Translations under genes and position numbers: made by a program
Assembly: GCA_964425695.1 (NCBI GenBank)
Contig: CAYRNF010000008.1
Location: 62,001-126,000, forward strand
Length of the DNA stretch: 64,000 nt
Direction: 5' to 3'
Source: JAKPBU01 sp964425695
GTDB lineage: Bacteria > Pseudomonadota > Gammaproteobacteria > Xanthomonadales > Xanthomonadaceae
Notes under the pieces: generated by a model
Databases searched by the model: none
The model's input: the letters and a program-made list of their open reading frames with translations, nothing else
Told to the model about the DNA's origin: nothing
Shown: positions 10,032 through 18,627 of the stretch, piece after piece
Layout: every line of letters starts with the position of its first letter
Numbering within the stretch: position 1 is the first letter of the stretch

Positions 10032-10403
10032 ATGACTTCGATCCAGTGGAGCGACGGCGCTCCCATCTACCGCCAGCTGAAGGAGCGCGTCATCGCCATG
10101 ATGCTCGACGGCGTGCTCAAGCCCGGCGACGCGCTGCCTTCCGTGCGCCAGGTCGCCGCGGAATACCAGCTCAATCCAATCACCGTCTCGCGCGCCTACC
10201 AGGAGCTCGCGGACGAGGCACTCGTGGAAAAACGAAGGGGACTGGGGATGTACGTGACAGAAGAAGCCAGCCGCAAGCTGCTCTCGAACGAACGCGAGCG
10301 CTTCCTCAAGGAAGAATGGCCCGCCGTGCTCGAGCGCATCTCCCGCCTGGGCCTGAGCCCGGCCGAACTGCTCGATCCGGACAGCAAGTGGAGCGCCAAA
10401 TGA
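10032..10403 (+). CDS. GntR family transcriptional regulator, YtrA subfamily
   Basis: 123 residues: an N-terminal winged helix (residues about 5-75: APIYRQLKERVIAMMLDGVL, LPSVRQVAAEYQLNPITVSR, and wing LVEKRRGLGMYV) and a short helical C-terminal part of about 45 residues. The short C-terminus and the co-encoded ABC genes are typical of the YtrA subfamily, which usually represses its own ABC operon and responds to cell-envelope-active antibiotics in several bacteria. The TGA overlaps the ATG of the ATPase gene (ATGA). The promoter carries the matching GGTG-N16-CACC palindrome. Subfamily confident; the inducing signal is unknown. Confidence 0.92.
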   Translation: MTSIQWSDGAPIYRQLKERVIAMMLDGVLKPGDALPSVRQVAAEYQLNPITVSRAYQELADEALVEKRRGLGMYVTEEASRKLLSNERERFLKEEWPAVLERISRLGLSPAELLDPDSKWSAK

Positions 10404-11296
10404 ACATGCGCCCGAACAGCATGCCTGCCTCAGACACCGGCGCCATCGTCCGCGCCAGCGGACTGCGCAAGGCCTACAAGAACAAGGTGGCGCTGGATTC
10501 GGCGCAGTTCGCCATCCAGCCGGGACGCATCGTCGGCCTGATCGGCCCCAACGGCGCCGGCAAGACCACGGCGCTCAAGGCGATCCTGGGCCTGATCCCG
10601 TTCGAGGGCCAGCTCGACGTGCTGGGCCGCGATCCGCGCACGCAGCGCGATTCGCTGATGAACGACGTGTGCTTCATCGCCGACGTGGCGGTGCTGCCGC
10701 GCTGGATCCGGGTGCGCGAGGCGATCGAGTTCGTGGCCGGGGTGCATCCGCGCTTCGACCGCGCGCGCTGCGACCGCTTCCTGGCCAACACCCAGCTCAA
10801 GCCGGAGATGCGCGTGCGCGAGATGTCCAAGGGCATGATCGTGCAGCTGCACCTGGCGCTGGTGATGGCCATCGACGCCAAGCTGCTGGTGCTCGACGAG
10901 CCCACGCTCGGCCTCGACATCCTCTACCGCAAGCAGTTCTACCAGCGCCTGCTGGAGGACTACTTCGACGAGGAGAAGACCATCATCGTCACCACCCACC
11001 AGGTGGAGGAGATCGAGCACATCCTCACCGACGTGCTGTTCATCCGCGACGGCAAGATGGTGCTCGACGCCACCATGGACGACGTGGGCAGCCGCTTCAC
11101 CGAAGTCATGGTGGACGCCGCACAGAAGGACGCGGCGCGCGCGCTCAAGCCCATCGACGAACGCGCCCTGCCCTTCGGCAAGACCGTGATGCTGTTCGAC
11201 GGCGTCCCGCGACCGCAGCTGGATGCCCTGGGCGAAACCCGTACGCCCGGCCTCGCCGACCTGTTCGTCGCCACCATGAAGGGGACCTACGCATGA
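10400..11296 (+). CDS. ABC transporter ATP-binding protein (YtrB type)
   Basis: 298 residues. Walker A is GPNGAGKTT (Lys55), Walker B is LLVLDEPTLGLD, and the switch histidine is in VTTHQVEEIEH. The signature loop reads REMSKGM rather than LSGGQ, a variant I associate with YtrB-like ATPases. The protein powers the permease encoded next. Translation is coupled on both sides: its ATG overlaps the GntR stop and its own TGA overlaps the permease ATG, each by ATGA. An ATG two codons further in is an alternative start. The substrate is unknown; peptide or antibiotic export is the usual guess for this operon type. Confidence 0.92.
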   Translation: MNMRPNSMPASDTGAIVRASGLRKAYKNKVALDSAQFAIQPGRIVGLIGPNGAGKTTALKAILGLIPFEGQLDVLGRDPRTQRDSLMNDVCFIADVAVLPRWIRVREAIEFVAGVHPRFDRARCDRFLANTQLKPEMRVREMSKGMIVQLHLALVMAIDAKLLVLDEPTLGLDILYRKQFYQRLLEDYFDEEKTIIVTTHQVEEIEHILTDVLFIRDGKMVLDATMDDVGSRFTEVMVDAAQKDAARALKPIDERALPFGKTVMLFDGVPRPQLDALGETRTPGLADLFVATMKGTYA

Positions 11297-12369
11297 ACGC
11301 CGCCATCCGAGACGACGCATCCGGCGGCGACTTCCGCCCGCAGGCGGACTTCGCGCCCGCGCACCGCACCCACGTGTTCAAGCAGCTGCTCAGGCGCGAG
11401 TTCTGGGAGCACAAGGGCGGCTTCTTCTGGGCACCGATGGTGGCCGGCGGGATCTTCCTGCTGCTGGCGATGATGGGTATCGGCGTGGGCGAGATGGCCA
11501 AGAGCCGCATTCCCGACCATGCGCAGATCAACACCGACGGCGGCAGCTTCCGGATCAGCGGCCTGGACCTGGGCGCGGTGACCGAGAACATGTCCCCCGA
11601 GGACATGCGCGAGCTGGGCCAGGGCGTGGACGTGGCGCTGTTCATGGCCACCAGCTGGCCGCTGATCGTGCTGGCGTTCGTGGTGTTCTTCTACTGCCTG
11701 GGTGCGCTCTACGACGAGCGCAAGGACCGCAGCGTGCTGTTCTGGAAATCCCTGCCGGTGTCCGACCGCGACACCGTGCTGTCGAAGGTCGCCAGCGCTG
11801 CGGTCATGGCACCGCTGCTGGCGGTTGCGGCGGGCGTGATCACCATGTTCGGCTTCCTGCTGGTCGCCAGCGTGGTGGTGCTCCTGCACGGCGGCAACCC
11901 GGTGACGCTGCTGTGGGGCCCCGGGCATCCGCTGCGCATGGCGGCGCAGTTGTTCGCCACGCTGCCGGTCTACGCGGTCTGGGCGTTGCCCGCCATCGGC
12001 TGGCTGCTGCTGTGCTCGGCCTGGTCGCGCAGCAAGCCATTCCTGTGGGCGGTGATGATCCCGCTGTTCGCCAGCATCTTCGTGTCCTGGTTCGACCTGA
12101 TGGCACTGTTCGACCTGGATTCGGGCTGGTTCTGGAAGCACGTCTTCGGACGCGTGCTGTTCAGCGTGGTGCCGGGCAGCGACCTGTTCTACCGCGGTGA
12201 AGGCTTCGAGCTGATGGCAGACGGGTCGCCCGACGACGTCCAGACCCTGCTGTCGATCCCGGTGGCCTACGGCGCCTTCCTGCGGCCCGAAATGTGGGTC
12301 GGGGCGATCGCCGGCATCGCCATGATCTTCGGCGCGATCCGCCTGCGCCGCTGGCGCGACGAAGGCTGA
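11293..12369 (+). CDS. ABC transporter permease of the GntR-controlled operon
   Basis: 358 residues. After a soluble N-terminus (about residues 1-45) come several hydrophobic segments: FFWAPMVAGGIFLLLAMMGI, a large loop probably outside the membrane (about 75-115), then LIVLAFVVFFYCLGALY, MAPLLAVAAGVITMFGFLLV, a segment around YAVWALPAIGWLLLCSAW, FLWAVMIPLFASIFVSW, and a final one near GAIAGIAMIFGAIRL. This is the ABC-2-like membrane partner of the ATPase, with the large extracytoplasmic loop seen in permeases linked to envelope stress. KDRSVLFWKSLPVSDRDTVLSK is the usual cytoplasmic coupling motif of such permeases. It is translationally coupled to the ATPase gene. Confidence 0.85.
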   Translation: MNAAIRDDASGGDFRPQADFAPAHRTHVFKQLLRREFWEHKGGFFWAPMVAGGIFLLLAMMGIGVGEMAKSRIPDHAQINTDGGSFRISGLDLGAVTENMSPEDMRELGQGVDVALFMATSWPLIVLAFVVFFYCLGALYDERKDRSVLFWKSLPVSDRDTVLSKVASAAVMAPLLAVAAGVITMFGFLLVASVVVLLHGGNPVTLLWGPGHPLRMAAQLFATLPVYAVWALPAIGWLLLCSAWSRSKPFLWAVMIPLFASIFVSWFDLMALFDLDSGWFWKHVFGRVLFSVVPGSDLFYRGEGFELMADGSPDDVQTLLSIPVAYGAFLRPEMWVGAIAGIAMIFGAIRLRRWRDEG

Positions 12370-12452
12370 GGCACCGCGCCTGCGCCGCCCCGGTGGCGCA
12401 GGCCTGGCGCAACCCCACCACCGCATCCGCCCGCACTCCCACTGGAGCCACC

Positions 12453-13298
12453 ATGAAGAACCTCTCCGCAACCCTCGTGTTCGCCGGCCTGCTGCCGCTG
12501 CTGCTGGCCGCCTGCGGACAGCGCGACGAACCGCCTGCCGCCGGGGCGTCCGGCACCGCCGCCCAACCCACCACCGCGCTGGGACGCACCGTGGCCAAGG
12601 CCATGGACAAGGCGCGCAAGGAGCTCGCCACCGGCAACATCGAGCTCAACGGCTTCAACGTCTCCGGCAAGCATCGCGGCGTGGTGATCAACAGCGGCGG
12701 CAACGACGCCAACGACTCGCGCCCCAAGGCCGAGATCACCCCGCAGGGCGACCTGCTGATCGACGGCCGCAAGGTCGCCGCCAACGCGCAGCAGCAGGCG
12801 CTGCTGAAGGAATACCGCGGCCACGTCGAGAAGATCGCGCTGGCCGGCATGGACGTGGGCGTGGCCGGCGCGGACCTGGGCATGAAGGCCGCCACCGAAG
12901 CCATCGGCGCGGTGTTCAGCGGCAACGGCGAACAGGTCGAGCAGCGCATGGAGGCCGAGGCGAAGCAGATCGAGGCCGCAGCGATGAAGCTGTGCGGTTA
13001 CCTGCCCGCGATGCTGGACACCCAGAACCGCCTGGCCGCGGCGATGCCCGAATTCCGCCCCTACGCCACCATGGACCAGTCGGACGTTGACGACTGCCAC
13101 CGCGACGGCAGCACCACCTCCGAACAGGTGCGGACCCAGGTGCGCGACGAGATCCGCAGCGAGATCCGCAGTGGCGTGCGCGGCGCCGTGCAGTCCGCCG
13201 TGCAGTCGACCGGGCTGGCTCGCAGCGATGCGGACGCCGGACAGGACGCCGCGGCGGAAGCCGAAGCCGCCTCGGAAGCGGAACCCGCCACGCGCTGA
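12453..13298 (+). CDS. DUF2884 (YggN-like) lipoprotein
   Basis: 281 residues. The start at 12453 gives a lipoprotein signal with lipobox LLLAACG (Cys at 21). The central part (about residues 50-215) resembles DUF2884/YggN proteins: ITPQGDLLIDGRKVAANAQQQALLKEYR is the recognisable core. The C-terminal third has two cysteines that could pair (KLCGYLP, VDDCHRD), then an amphipathic repeat of DEIRSEIRSGVRGAVQSAV type and an Ala/Glu-rich tail. Probably periplasmic and membrane-anchored; function unknown. It lies 83 bases after the permease on the same strand, so it may belong to the GntR-controlled operon. Confidence 0.75.
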   Translation: MKNLSATLVFAGLLPLLLAACGQRDEPPAAGASGTAAQPTTALGRTVAKAMDKARKELATGNIELNGFNVSGKHRGVVINSGGNDANDSRPKAEITPQGDLLIDGRKVAANAQQQALLKEYRGHVEKIALAGMDVGVAGADLGMKAATEAIGAVFSGNGEQVEQRMEAEAKQIEAAAMKLCGYLPAMLDTQNRLAAAMPEFRPYATMDQSDVDDCHRDGSTTSEQVRTQVRDEIRSEIRSGVRGAVQSAVQSTGLARSDADAGQDAAAEAEAASEAEPATR

Positions 13299-13445
13299 CC
13301 CGCTGACGGCCACCGCGCAACAGCGCGTCGTGGCCGCGATGGCGGCCATGACGCCTCCGCTGCCGTGCCTTGCCTCGTCTCGAAGCGGTGCTTCGCGGGC
13401 GACGGATGGTCGCGCCGCGGTCGAACGAACCGACAGGATCCCCTG

Positions 13446-13892
13446 ATGCTCTTCCCGCACGCCGCCGCCCTCGCCTTCGCCCTGACGCTCGCGGCGCTGC
13501 CCGCGCGCGCCGCGGACGATCCGGTCCTCAACCGCGCCTACCAGGACCACATCGCCTACGTCGCCACGTTCGCGATGCCCGTGTTGATCGAGAAGTGCGC
13601 GGCGCACGACCCGACCTACCTGCAGAAGGCCGTGCCGCTCTACCTGCGCTACCTCAACACGCACCAGGACCAGATCGAGCGCGGCCGCCTGCTCACGCTG
13701 GCGGAGCTGGCGCCCGACGAAACGCTGCGCAGCTACCGCGAAGGCGTGCTGTCGAGCCGCCTGGGCGCACTCGACAGCGGCACACCCGATCGCAAGGCGC
13801 GGATGTGCGCAGGCGCGTTGAGCATGCTGTCGGGCGGCACCGTGCCGGGCGAATGGCCATCGCGTGCGGTGCGCGAGGGCGACAAGCCTTAG
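13446..13892 (+). CDS. Small exported protein of unknown function
   Basis: 148 residues. The ATG at 13446 begins a signal peptide (MLFPHAAALAFALTLAALPARA, cleavage after about residue 22); the longer reading has no signal at its start. The mature part is helical with two cysteines (IEKCAAHDP and RKARMCAGAL), which suggests one disulphide in the periplasm. I do not recognise the family. It follows the DUF2884 gene by 147 bases on the same strand and converges on fumC. Codon use matches its neighbours, so I take it as a real gene. Confidence 0.65.
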   Translation: MLFPHAAALAFALTLAALPARAADDPVLNRAYQDHIAYVATFAMPVLIEKCAAHDPTYLQKAVPLYLRYLNTHQDQIERGRLLTLAELAPDETLRSYREGVLSSRLGALDSGTPDRKARMCAGALSMLSGGTVPGEWPSRAVREGDKP

Positions 13893-13965
13893 AACAAATC
13901 CGAGCTTTCGTAGGCACGCCTCGACGAAGCGCCATCGTCGCCGCAGGATCGCAGCCACACTCCCG

Positions 13966-15378
13966 TCAGCCCGCCCCACCGCCCGGCTTGCCATGGATCC
14001 CGCCCCGCGTCAGTGCGGCCGGGTCCAGCAGCGCCTTGAGCTCGCGCGCCGACAGCCCGCTGTCCTCCAGCGCCACGTCGAACACGGGCCTGCGCTCCTT
14101 GTAGGCGCGCTTGGCGATGGCCGCAGCCTGTTCGTAGCCGATCACCGGATTGAGCGCGGTCACCAGGATCGGATTGCGGTCCAGCGCCTGCGCCACCACG
14201 TCCTTGCGCAGGGTCAACCCGGCGATCGCCGAATCCCCCAGCAGGCGCATGGCGTTGGACAGCAGCGCGATGGAGTCCAGCAGGTTCGCCGCGATCAGCG
14301 GCAGCATCACGTTGAGCTGGAAGTTGCCGCTCTGCCCGGCCACGGTGATCGCCGCGTGGTGGCCCATCACCTGCGCGCAGACCATGCAGGTGGCTTCGGG
14401 AATCACCGGGTTCACCTTACCCGGCATGATCGAACTGCCCGGCTGCAGCGCAGGCAGCTCGATCTCGCCCAGCCCCGCCAGCGGACCGGAGTTCATCCAG
14501 CGCAGGTCGTTGGCGATCTTCATCAGCGCCACGGCCAGCGTATTGAGCTGGCCGGACAGCTCGACCAGGTCGTCCTGCGCCGCCAGCCCTTCGAACTTGT
14601 CCGAAGCCGGCTCAAACCGGGTCTTGGTCATGCCGGACAGCGCCTTCGCCACGCGCGTGCCGAAACGCGGATCGGCATTGATCCCGGTGCCGATGGCGGT
14701 GCCTCCGATGGGCAGGCGCCGGACGCGCTTGAGCGTGTCGGACAGGCGCGCCTGCGCAGAGCCCAGCTGCGCCGACCAGGCGCCGAACTCCTGCGCGAAG
14801 GTCAGCGGCATCGCGTCCATCAGGTGCGTGCGCCCGGTCTTGACCGCCTTGCCCATGCCGCGCGCGCGCCGGTCGATGGTGGCGCGCAGGTGGCGCAGCG
14901 CCGGTAGCAATTCCTCCAGCACGCCCAGCTGCGCGGACACGCGGATGGCCGTGGGGATCACGTCGTTGGAGCTCTGGCCCATGTTGACGTGGTCGTTGGC
15001 GTGCACGGGTTTGCCGCAGGCGCGCGTGGCCAGGGCGGCCACCACCTCGTTGGCGTTCATGTTGCTCGAGGTGCCCGAACCGGTCTGGTAGACGTCCACC
15101 GGGAACTGCGCATCGTGATCGCCGCCGGCGACCTCCAGCGCCGCCGCACGGATGGTGCCGGCCACGCCCTTGGGCAGATGCCCCAGACCGGCGTTGACCT
15201 CCGCGGCGGCCGCCTTCACCAGCCCCAGCGCACGGATGAAGCCGCGCGGCATCGGCCGGCCGGAGATCGGGAAGTTCTGCACCGCGCGCTGGGTCTGCGC
15301 GCCCCACAGCGCCTGCGCCGGGACCTGCAGCGCGCCCATGCTGTCGTGCTCGGTGCGGTCGCCCTGTTTCCTTGCCAT
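13966..15378 (-). CDS. fumC: Class II fumarate hydratase
   Basis: 470 residues starting MARKQGDRTEHDSMG; the ATG at 15378 has a GGAG ribosome site a few bases upstream. It is an iron-free, oxygen-stable fumarase of the aspartase/fumarase superfamily, interconverting fumarate and malate in the TCA cycle. Motifs: TGSGTSSNMNANEVVA, NMGQSSNDVIPTA, GRTHLMDAMP with the conserved histidine, and the signature loop GSSIMPGKVNP. The length is normal. It is divergent from purB, an enzyme of the same superfamily, with a 183-base shared upstream region. Confidence 0.96.
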   Translation of the reverse strand: MARKQGDRTEHDSMGALQVPAQALWGAQTQRAVQNFPISGRPMPRGFIRALGLVKAAAAEVNAGLGHLPKGVAGTIRAAALEVAGGDHDAQFPVDVYQTGSGTSSNMNANEVVAALATRACGKPVHANDHVNMGQSSNDVIPTAIRVSAQLGVLEELLPALRHLRATIDRRARGMGKAVKTGRTHLMDAMPLTFAQEFGAWSAQLGSAQARLSDTLKRVRRLPIGGTAIGTGINADPRFGTRVAKALSGMTKTRFEPASDKFEGLAAQDDLVELSGQLNTLAVALMKIANDLRWMNSGPLAGLGEIELPALQPGSSIMPGKVNPVIPEATCMVCAQVMGHHAAITVAGQSGNFQLNVMLPLIAANLLDSIALLSNAMRLLGDSAIAGLTLRKDVVAQALDRNPILVTALNPVIGYEQAAAIAKRAYKERRPVFDVALEDSGLSARELKALLDPAALTRGGIHGKPGGGAG

Positions 15379-15529
15379 CTGCTTCTCCGAGGTTCCGCCC
15401 GCGCTGGCACGGGCAGGAACGTTGTGTGGATGCGCGGCCGGCGACTCCGCAGGTGGCCTGCGGCGATGCCCGGGCACGGACGGTTGCAGCGGACGGCCTG
15501 CCGCAAAAAAGCATACGCCCGCGCCGGTT

Positions 15530-15535
15530 TAGAAT
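15530..15535 (+). promoter_or_regulatory. Possible -10 element upstream of purB
   Basis: TAGAAT sits 26 bases before the purB ATG in an AT-richer pocket of the fumC-purB gap. No good -35 hexamer is present at the right distance, so this is tentative. Confidence 0.35.
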
Positions 15536-15561
15536 TGCGCTTTCCCCGCCGCACGCAGCCC

Positions 15562-16947
15562 ATGTCCGCTCCTGCCCACCATGTCAACGCGCAACTGCTG
15601 GCCCTGTCGCCGCTCGACGGCCGCTATGCCGGCAAGGTCGACGCGCTGCGTCCGGTGTTCTCGGAGTACGGCCTCATCCGCGCGCGCGTGCACGTGGAGA
15701 TCGAGTGGCTGCTGGCGCTGGCGTCCGAAGCCGGCATCGCCGAGCTGCCCGCCTTCACCGATGCGCAGGCCACGCGCCTGCGTGCCCTGGCCCGCGACTT
15801 CTCGGTGGACGACGCGGCTCGGGTCAAGGACATCGAACGCACCACCAACCACGACGTCAAGGCGGTGGAGTACTTCATCAAGGAGCGGCTGCGCGACGAC
15901 GCCGAGCTGGGCCCGGCGCTGGAGTTCGTGCACTTCGCCTGCACCAGCGAGGACATCAACAACCTCTCCTATGGGCTCATGCTGCAGCAGGCCCGGCGCG
16001 ACGTGCTGCTGCCTGCGCTGCAGGGCATCGCGGACACCCTGCGCGGCATGGCCCACGCCAACGCGGCCCAGCCCATGCTCTCGCGCACCCACGGACAGAC
16101 GGCTTCGCCGACCACGCTGGGCAAGGAACTGGCCAACGTGGTCGCCCGCCTGGAGCGCCAGATCCGCCAGATCGCGGCGGTGGAGCTCACCGGCAAGATC
16201 AACGGCGCAGTGGGCAACTACAATGCGCACGTGGCCGCTTACCCGGACGTGGACTGGCCGGCGTTCGCACGGCGCTTCGTCGAAGGGCTGGGGCTGGTCT
16301 TCAACCCGTACACCACCCAGATCGAGCCGCACGACAACGTGGCCGAACTCGGCGACGCCGCGCGCCGAGCCAACACGATCTTGATCGACCTGGCGCGCGA
16401 TATCTGGGGCTACATCTCGCTGGGCTACTTCCGCCAGAAGCTCAAGGAAGGCGAAGTCGGCTCGTCCACCATGCCGCACAAGGTCAACCCGATCGACTTC
16501 GAGAACGCCGAAGGCAATTTCGGCATCGCAAACGCGCTGTTCGAGCATTTCAGCGCCAAGCTGCCGATCAGCCGCTGGCAGCGCGACCTCACCGATTCCA
16601 CCGTGCTGCGCGCGCTGGGCACCGCCTTCGGGCACACGCAGGTCGCCCTGGATTCGCTGGCGAAGGGCCTTGGCAAGCTCACCGTGAATCCCGAGCGGCT
16701 CGATGCCGACCTGGACGCGGCATGGGAAGTGCTGGCCGAGGCCGTGCAGACGGTGATGCGCCGCCATGGGCTTCCCAACCCGTACGAGCAGCTCAAGGCG
16801 CTGACCCGCGGCCAGGGCATCACCGCCGAATCGATGCGTGCGTTCGTGGAGTCGCTGGACCTGCCGGCGGCCGACAAGCAGCGTCTGCGCGCGCTTGCCC
16901 CCGGCGGCTACACGGGCCTGGCCGAGTCGCTGGCGCGCGGCATTTGA
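15562..16947 (+). CDS. purB: Adenylosuccinate lyase
   Basis: 461 residues. It cleaves adenylosuccinate to AMP and fumarate, and SAICAR to AICAR, in purine synthesis. The N-terminus ALSPLDGRYAGKVDALRPVF and the motifs ERTTNHDVKAVEYF, CTSEDINNLSYGLM, SRTHGQTASPTTLGKE and SSTMPHKVNPIDFEN are those of the long proteobacterial PurB class. The conserved serine loop (GEVGSSTMPHK) and the histidine in SRTHGQ are present. The start is the ATG that begins MSAPAHHVNAQLLALSPLDG. A VOC-family gene follows 21 bases downstream. Confidence 0.97.
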   Translation: MSAPAHHVNAQLLALSPLDGRYAGKVDALRPVFSEYGLIRARVHVEIEWLLALASEAGIAELPAFTDAQATRLRALARDFSVDDAARVKDIERTTNHDVKAVEYFIKERLRDDAELGPALEFVHFACTSEDINNLSYGLMLQQARRDVLLPALQGIADTLRGMAHANAAQPMLSRTHGQTASPTTLGKELANVVARLERQIRQIAAVELTGKINGAVGNYNAHVAAYPDVDWPAFARRFVEGLGLVFNPYTTQIEPHDNVAELGDAARRANTILIDLARDIWGYISLGYFRQKLKEGEVGSSTMPHKVNPIDFENAEGNFGIANALFEHFSAKLPISRWQRDLTDSTVLRALGTAFGHTQVALDSLAKGLGKLTVNPERLDADLDAAWEVLAEAVQTVMRRHGLPNPYEQLKALTRGQGITAESMRAFVESLDLPAADKQRLRALAPGGYTGLAESLARGI

Positions 16948-16968
16948 GCGCGCGCAGGTCCTGACGCC

Positions 16969-17367
16969 GTGCAGCTGCTCATCAACATCGACGTGCCCGA
17001 CGTGGCCCAGGCAGAGCGCTTCTATACCGCGGCGTTCGGCCTGCGTCCGGCACGGCGGTTCGGCGACGACGGCGTGGAACTGCTCGGTGCCGGCGTGCCC
17101 GTCTACCTGCTGCGCAAGGCCGCTGGCACGCAGGCGGCCGGCGCGGCGGTCCGCGACTACGCACGCCACTGGTCGCCGGTGCATTGCGACGTCGCGGTGG
17201 AGGACATCGAAGCCGCGCTCGAGCGCGCCGTGCAGGCCGGCGCGCGCCAGGAAGGCGGGCTGCGCACGGCAGGCTGGGGGCGCATCGTGCAGCTTGCCGA
17301 TCCTTTCGGACACGGCTGGTGCCTGATCCAGTTCAGCGCCGCCGGCTACGACGCGATCGCCACGTGA
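16969..17367 (+). CDS. VOC (glyoxalase/bleomycin-resistance fold) family protein
   Basis: 132 residues from a GTG start; MQLLINIDVPDVAQAERFY opens the first beta-alpha-beta-beta-beta unit and SPVHCDVAVEDIEAALERAV the second, which ends with DPFGHGWCLIQF. This is the typical two-module vicinal-oxygen-chelate fold. Likely metal ligands are a histidine at the start of module two and a glutamate in module one, but I cannot assign a substrate. Its TGA overlaps the GTG proposed for roxA (GTGA), so the two are probably translated together. Confidence 0.85.
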   Translation: MQLLINIDVPDVAQAERFYTAAFGLRPARRFGDDGVELLGAGVPVYLLRKAAGTQAAGAAVRDYARHWSPVHCDVAVEDIEAALERAVQAGARQEGGLRTAGWGRIVQLADPFGHGWCLIQFSAAGYDAIAT

Positions 17368-18617
17368 GCCGCGGGCGCTCCAGCACCGGAACCGGCAGGG
17401 CGCAACCGGCACCGCGCAGGCGCGCAGCGTCCGCGTCGCTGCCCATCGAGGTGCAAGGCTCGCCCCGCCAGCCGCTGGGCATGCCCGCGGCGGGGTTCCT
17501 GCGCGACTACTGGCAAAAGCGTCCGCTGCTGGTGCGCGGCGCGTTTCCCGGCTTCGAGTCGCCGCTTTCGCCGGAAGACCTGGCCGGCCTGGCCTGCGAA
17601 GAGGGCGTGCTGGCGCGGATCGTCGCCCACGATCCCGCGTCCGACGGATGGATGGTGCGCCACGGTCCGTTCCCGGAGGCCATGTTCCCGGACATGCCGC
17701 ACCACGACTGGACCCTGCTGGTGCAGGACGTGGACAAGTGGGATGCGGACGTGCGCGCATTGCTGGACCGCTTCGATTTCCTGCCGCGCTGGCGCATCGA
17801 CGACGTGATGATCAGCTTCGCCGCGCCGGGCGGATCGGTGGGCGCGCACGTGGACCAGTACGACGTGTTCCTGCTGCAGGGCCAGGGTCGCCGCCGCTGG
17901 CAGATCGACACCCGCCCCGATCCGCCGGTCCACTACCGCCTCGACGTGGAACTGAAGCTGCTGCAGCGCTTCACGCCCGACCACGACTGGGTGCTGGAAC
18001 CCGGCGACATGCTGTACCTGCCGCCGGGCGTGCCGCACCACGGCGTCGCCGAGGATGCCTGCCTCACCTATTCCATCGGCATGCGCGCGCCGGCGGCCGC
18101 GGAGCTGCTCGGCGATTTCGTGGATACGCTGGCGAGCGAAGCCGACGAAGCGCTGCGCTATGCGGACCCGGACCTGGCGCCGCCCGCGCATCCGCATGAG
18201 ATCGACGCGGCCGCGATGGGCCGCGTGGTCGCCGCGCTGAACCGGCTGCGCATGAACGACCCGGAGCGGCTGGGCGACTGGTTCGGCCGCTTCATCACCC
18301 AGTACCGCAGCGCCCACCAGCCGATGGCCGCCGACGGCGCGCGGTCGCGCATCGAGATCGAGTGGGACCTGCAGCAGGGCGCGCAGCTGCTGCGCTTCCC
18401 CTGGACGCGTGCGGCGTGGCGGCGCTCCGGCCGGGCGGCGCGGCTGTACGTCGCCGGTGAAGAATTCAACCTGCCCCGGCGCGACGCCATGCTGCTGGCC
18501 GCGGCGCAGTCGCTGGACGGCAGCGCCTACGCGGCCCTGTCCGAGGCCGGGCGCGACGCGGTGCAGGCCCTAATCGGGATGGGCCATTACCAGCTCGCCG
18601 TGGCGGACGAGGACTAG
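17364..18617 (+). CDS. roxA: JmjC-type ribosomal protein L16 arginine hydroxylase (RoxA/YcfD)
   Basis: About 417 residues from the GTG at 17364, which overlaps the preceding stop; an ATG at 17481 is an alternative but would cut the family's N-terminal strand. The conserved run FLRDYWQKRPLLVRGAFPGF, ISFAAPGGSVGAHVDQYDVF and QGQGRRRWQID identifies the cupin hydroxylase family. The iron triad is His and Asp in AHVDQYD plus the His in LPPGVPHHG. The C-terminal helical dimerisation region and winged-helix-like part follow (about residues 235-415). The known E. coli enzyme hydroxylates an arginine of ribosomal protein L16 using oxygen and 2-oxoglutarate. The first 30 residues or so are low-complexity and may not be translated. 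Confidence 0.88.
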   Translation: MSRGRSSTGTGRAQPAPRRRAASASLPIEVQGSPRQPLGMPAAGFLRDYWQKRPLLVRGAFPGFESPLSPEDLAGLACEEGVLARIVAHDPASDGWMVRHGPFPEAMFPDMPHHDWTLLVQDVDKWDADVRALLDRFDFLPRWRIDDVMISFAAPGGSVGAHVDQYDVFLLQGQGRRRWQIDTRPDPPVHYRLDVELKLLQRFTPDHDWVLEPGDMLYLPPGVPHHGVAEDACLTYSIGMRAPAAAELLGDFVDTLASEADEALRYADPDLAPPAHPHEIDAAAMGRVVAALNRLRMNDPERLGDWFGRFITQYRSAHQPMAADGARSRIEIEWDLQQGAQLLRFPWTRAAWRRSGRAARLYVAGEEFNLPRRDAMLLAAAQSLDGSAYAALSEAGRDAVQALIGMGHYQLAVADED

Positions 18618-18627
18618 GCGCGTACGC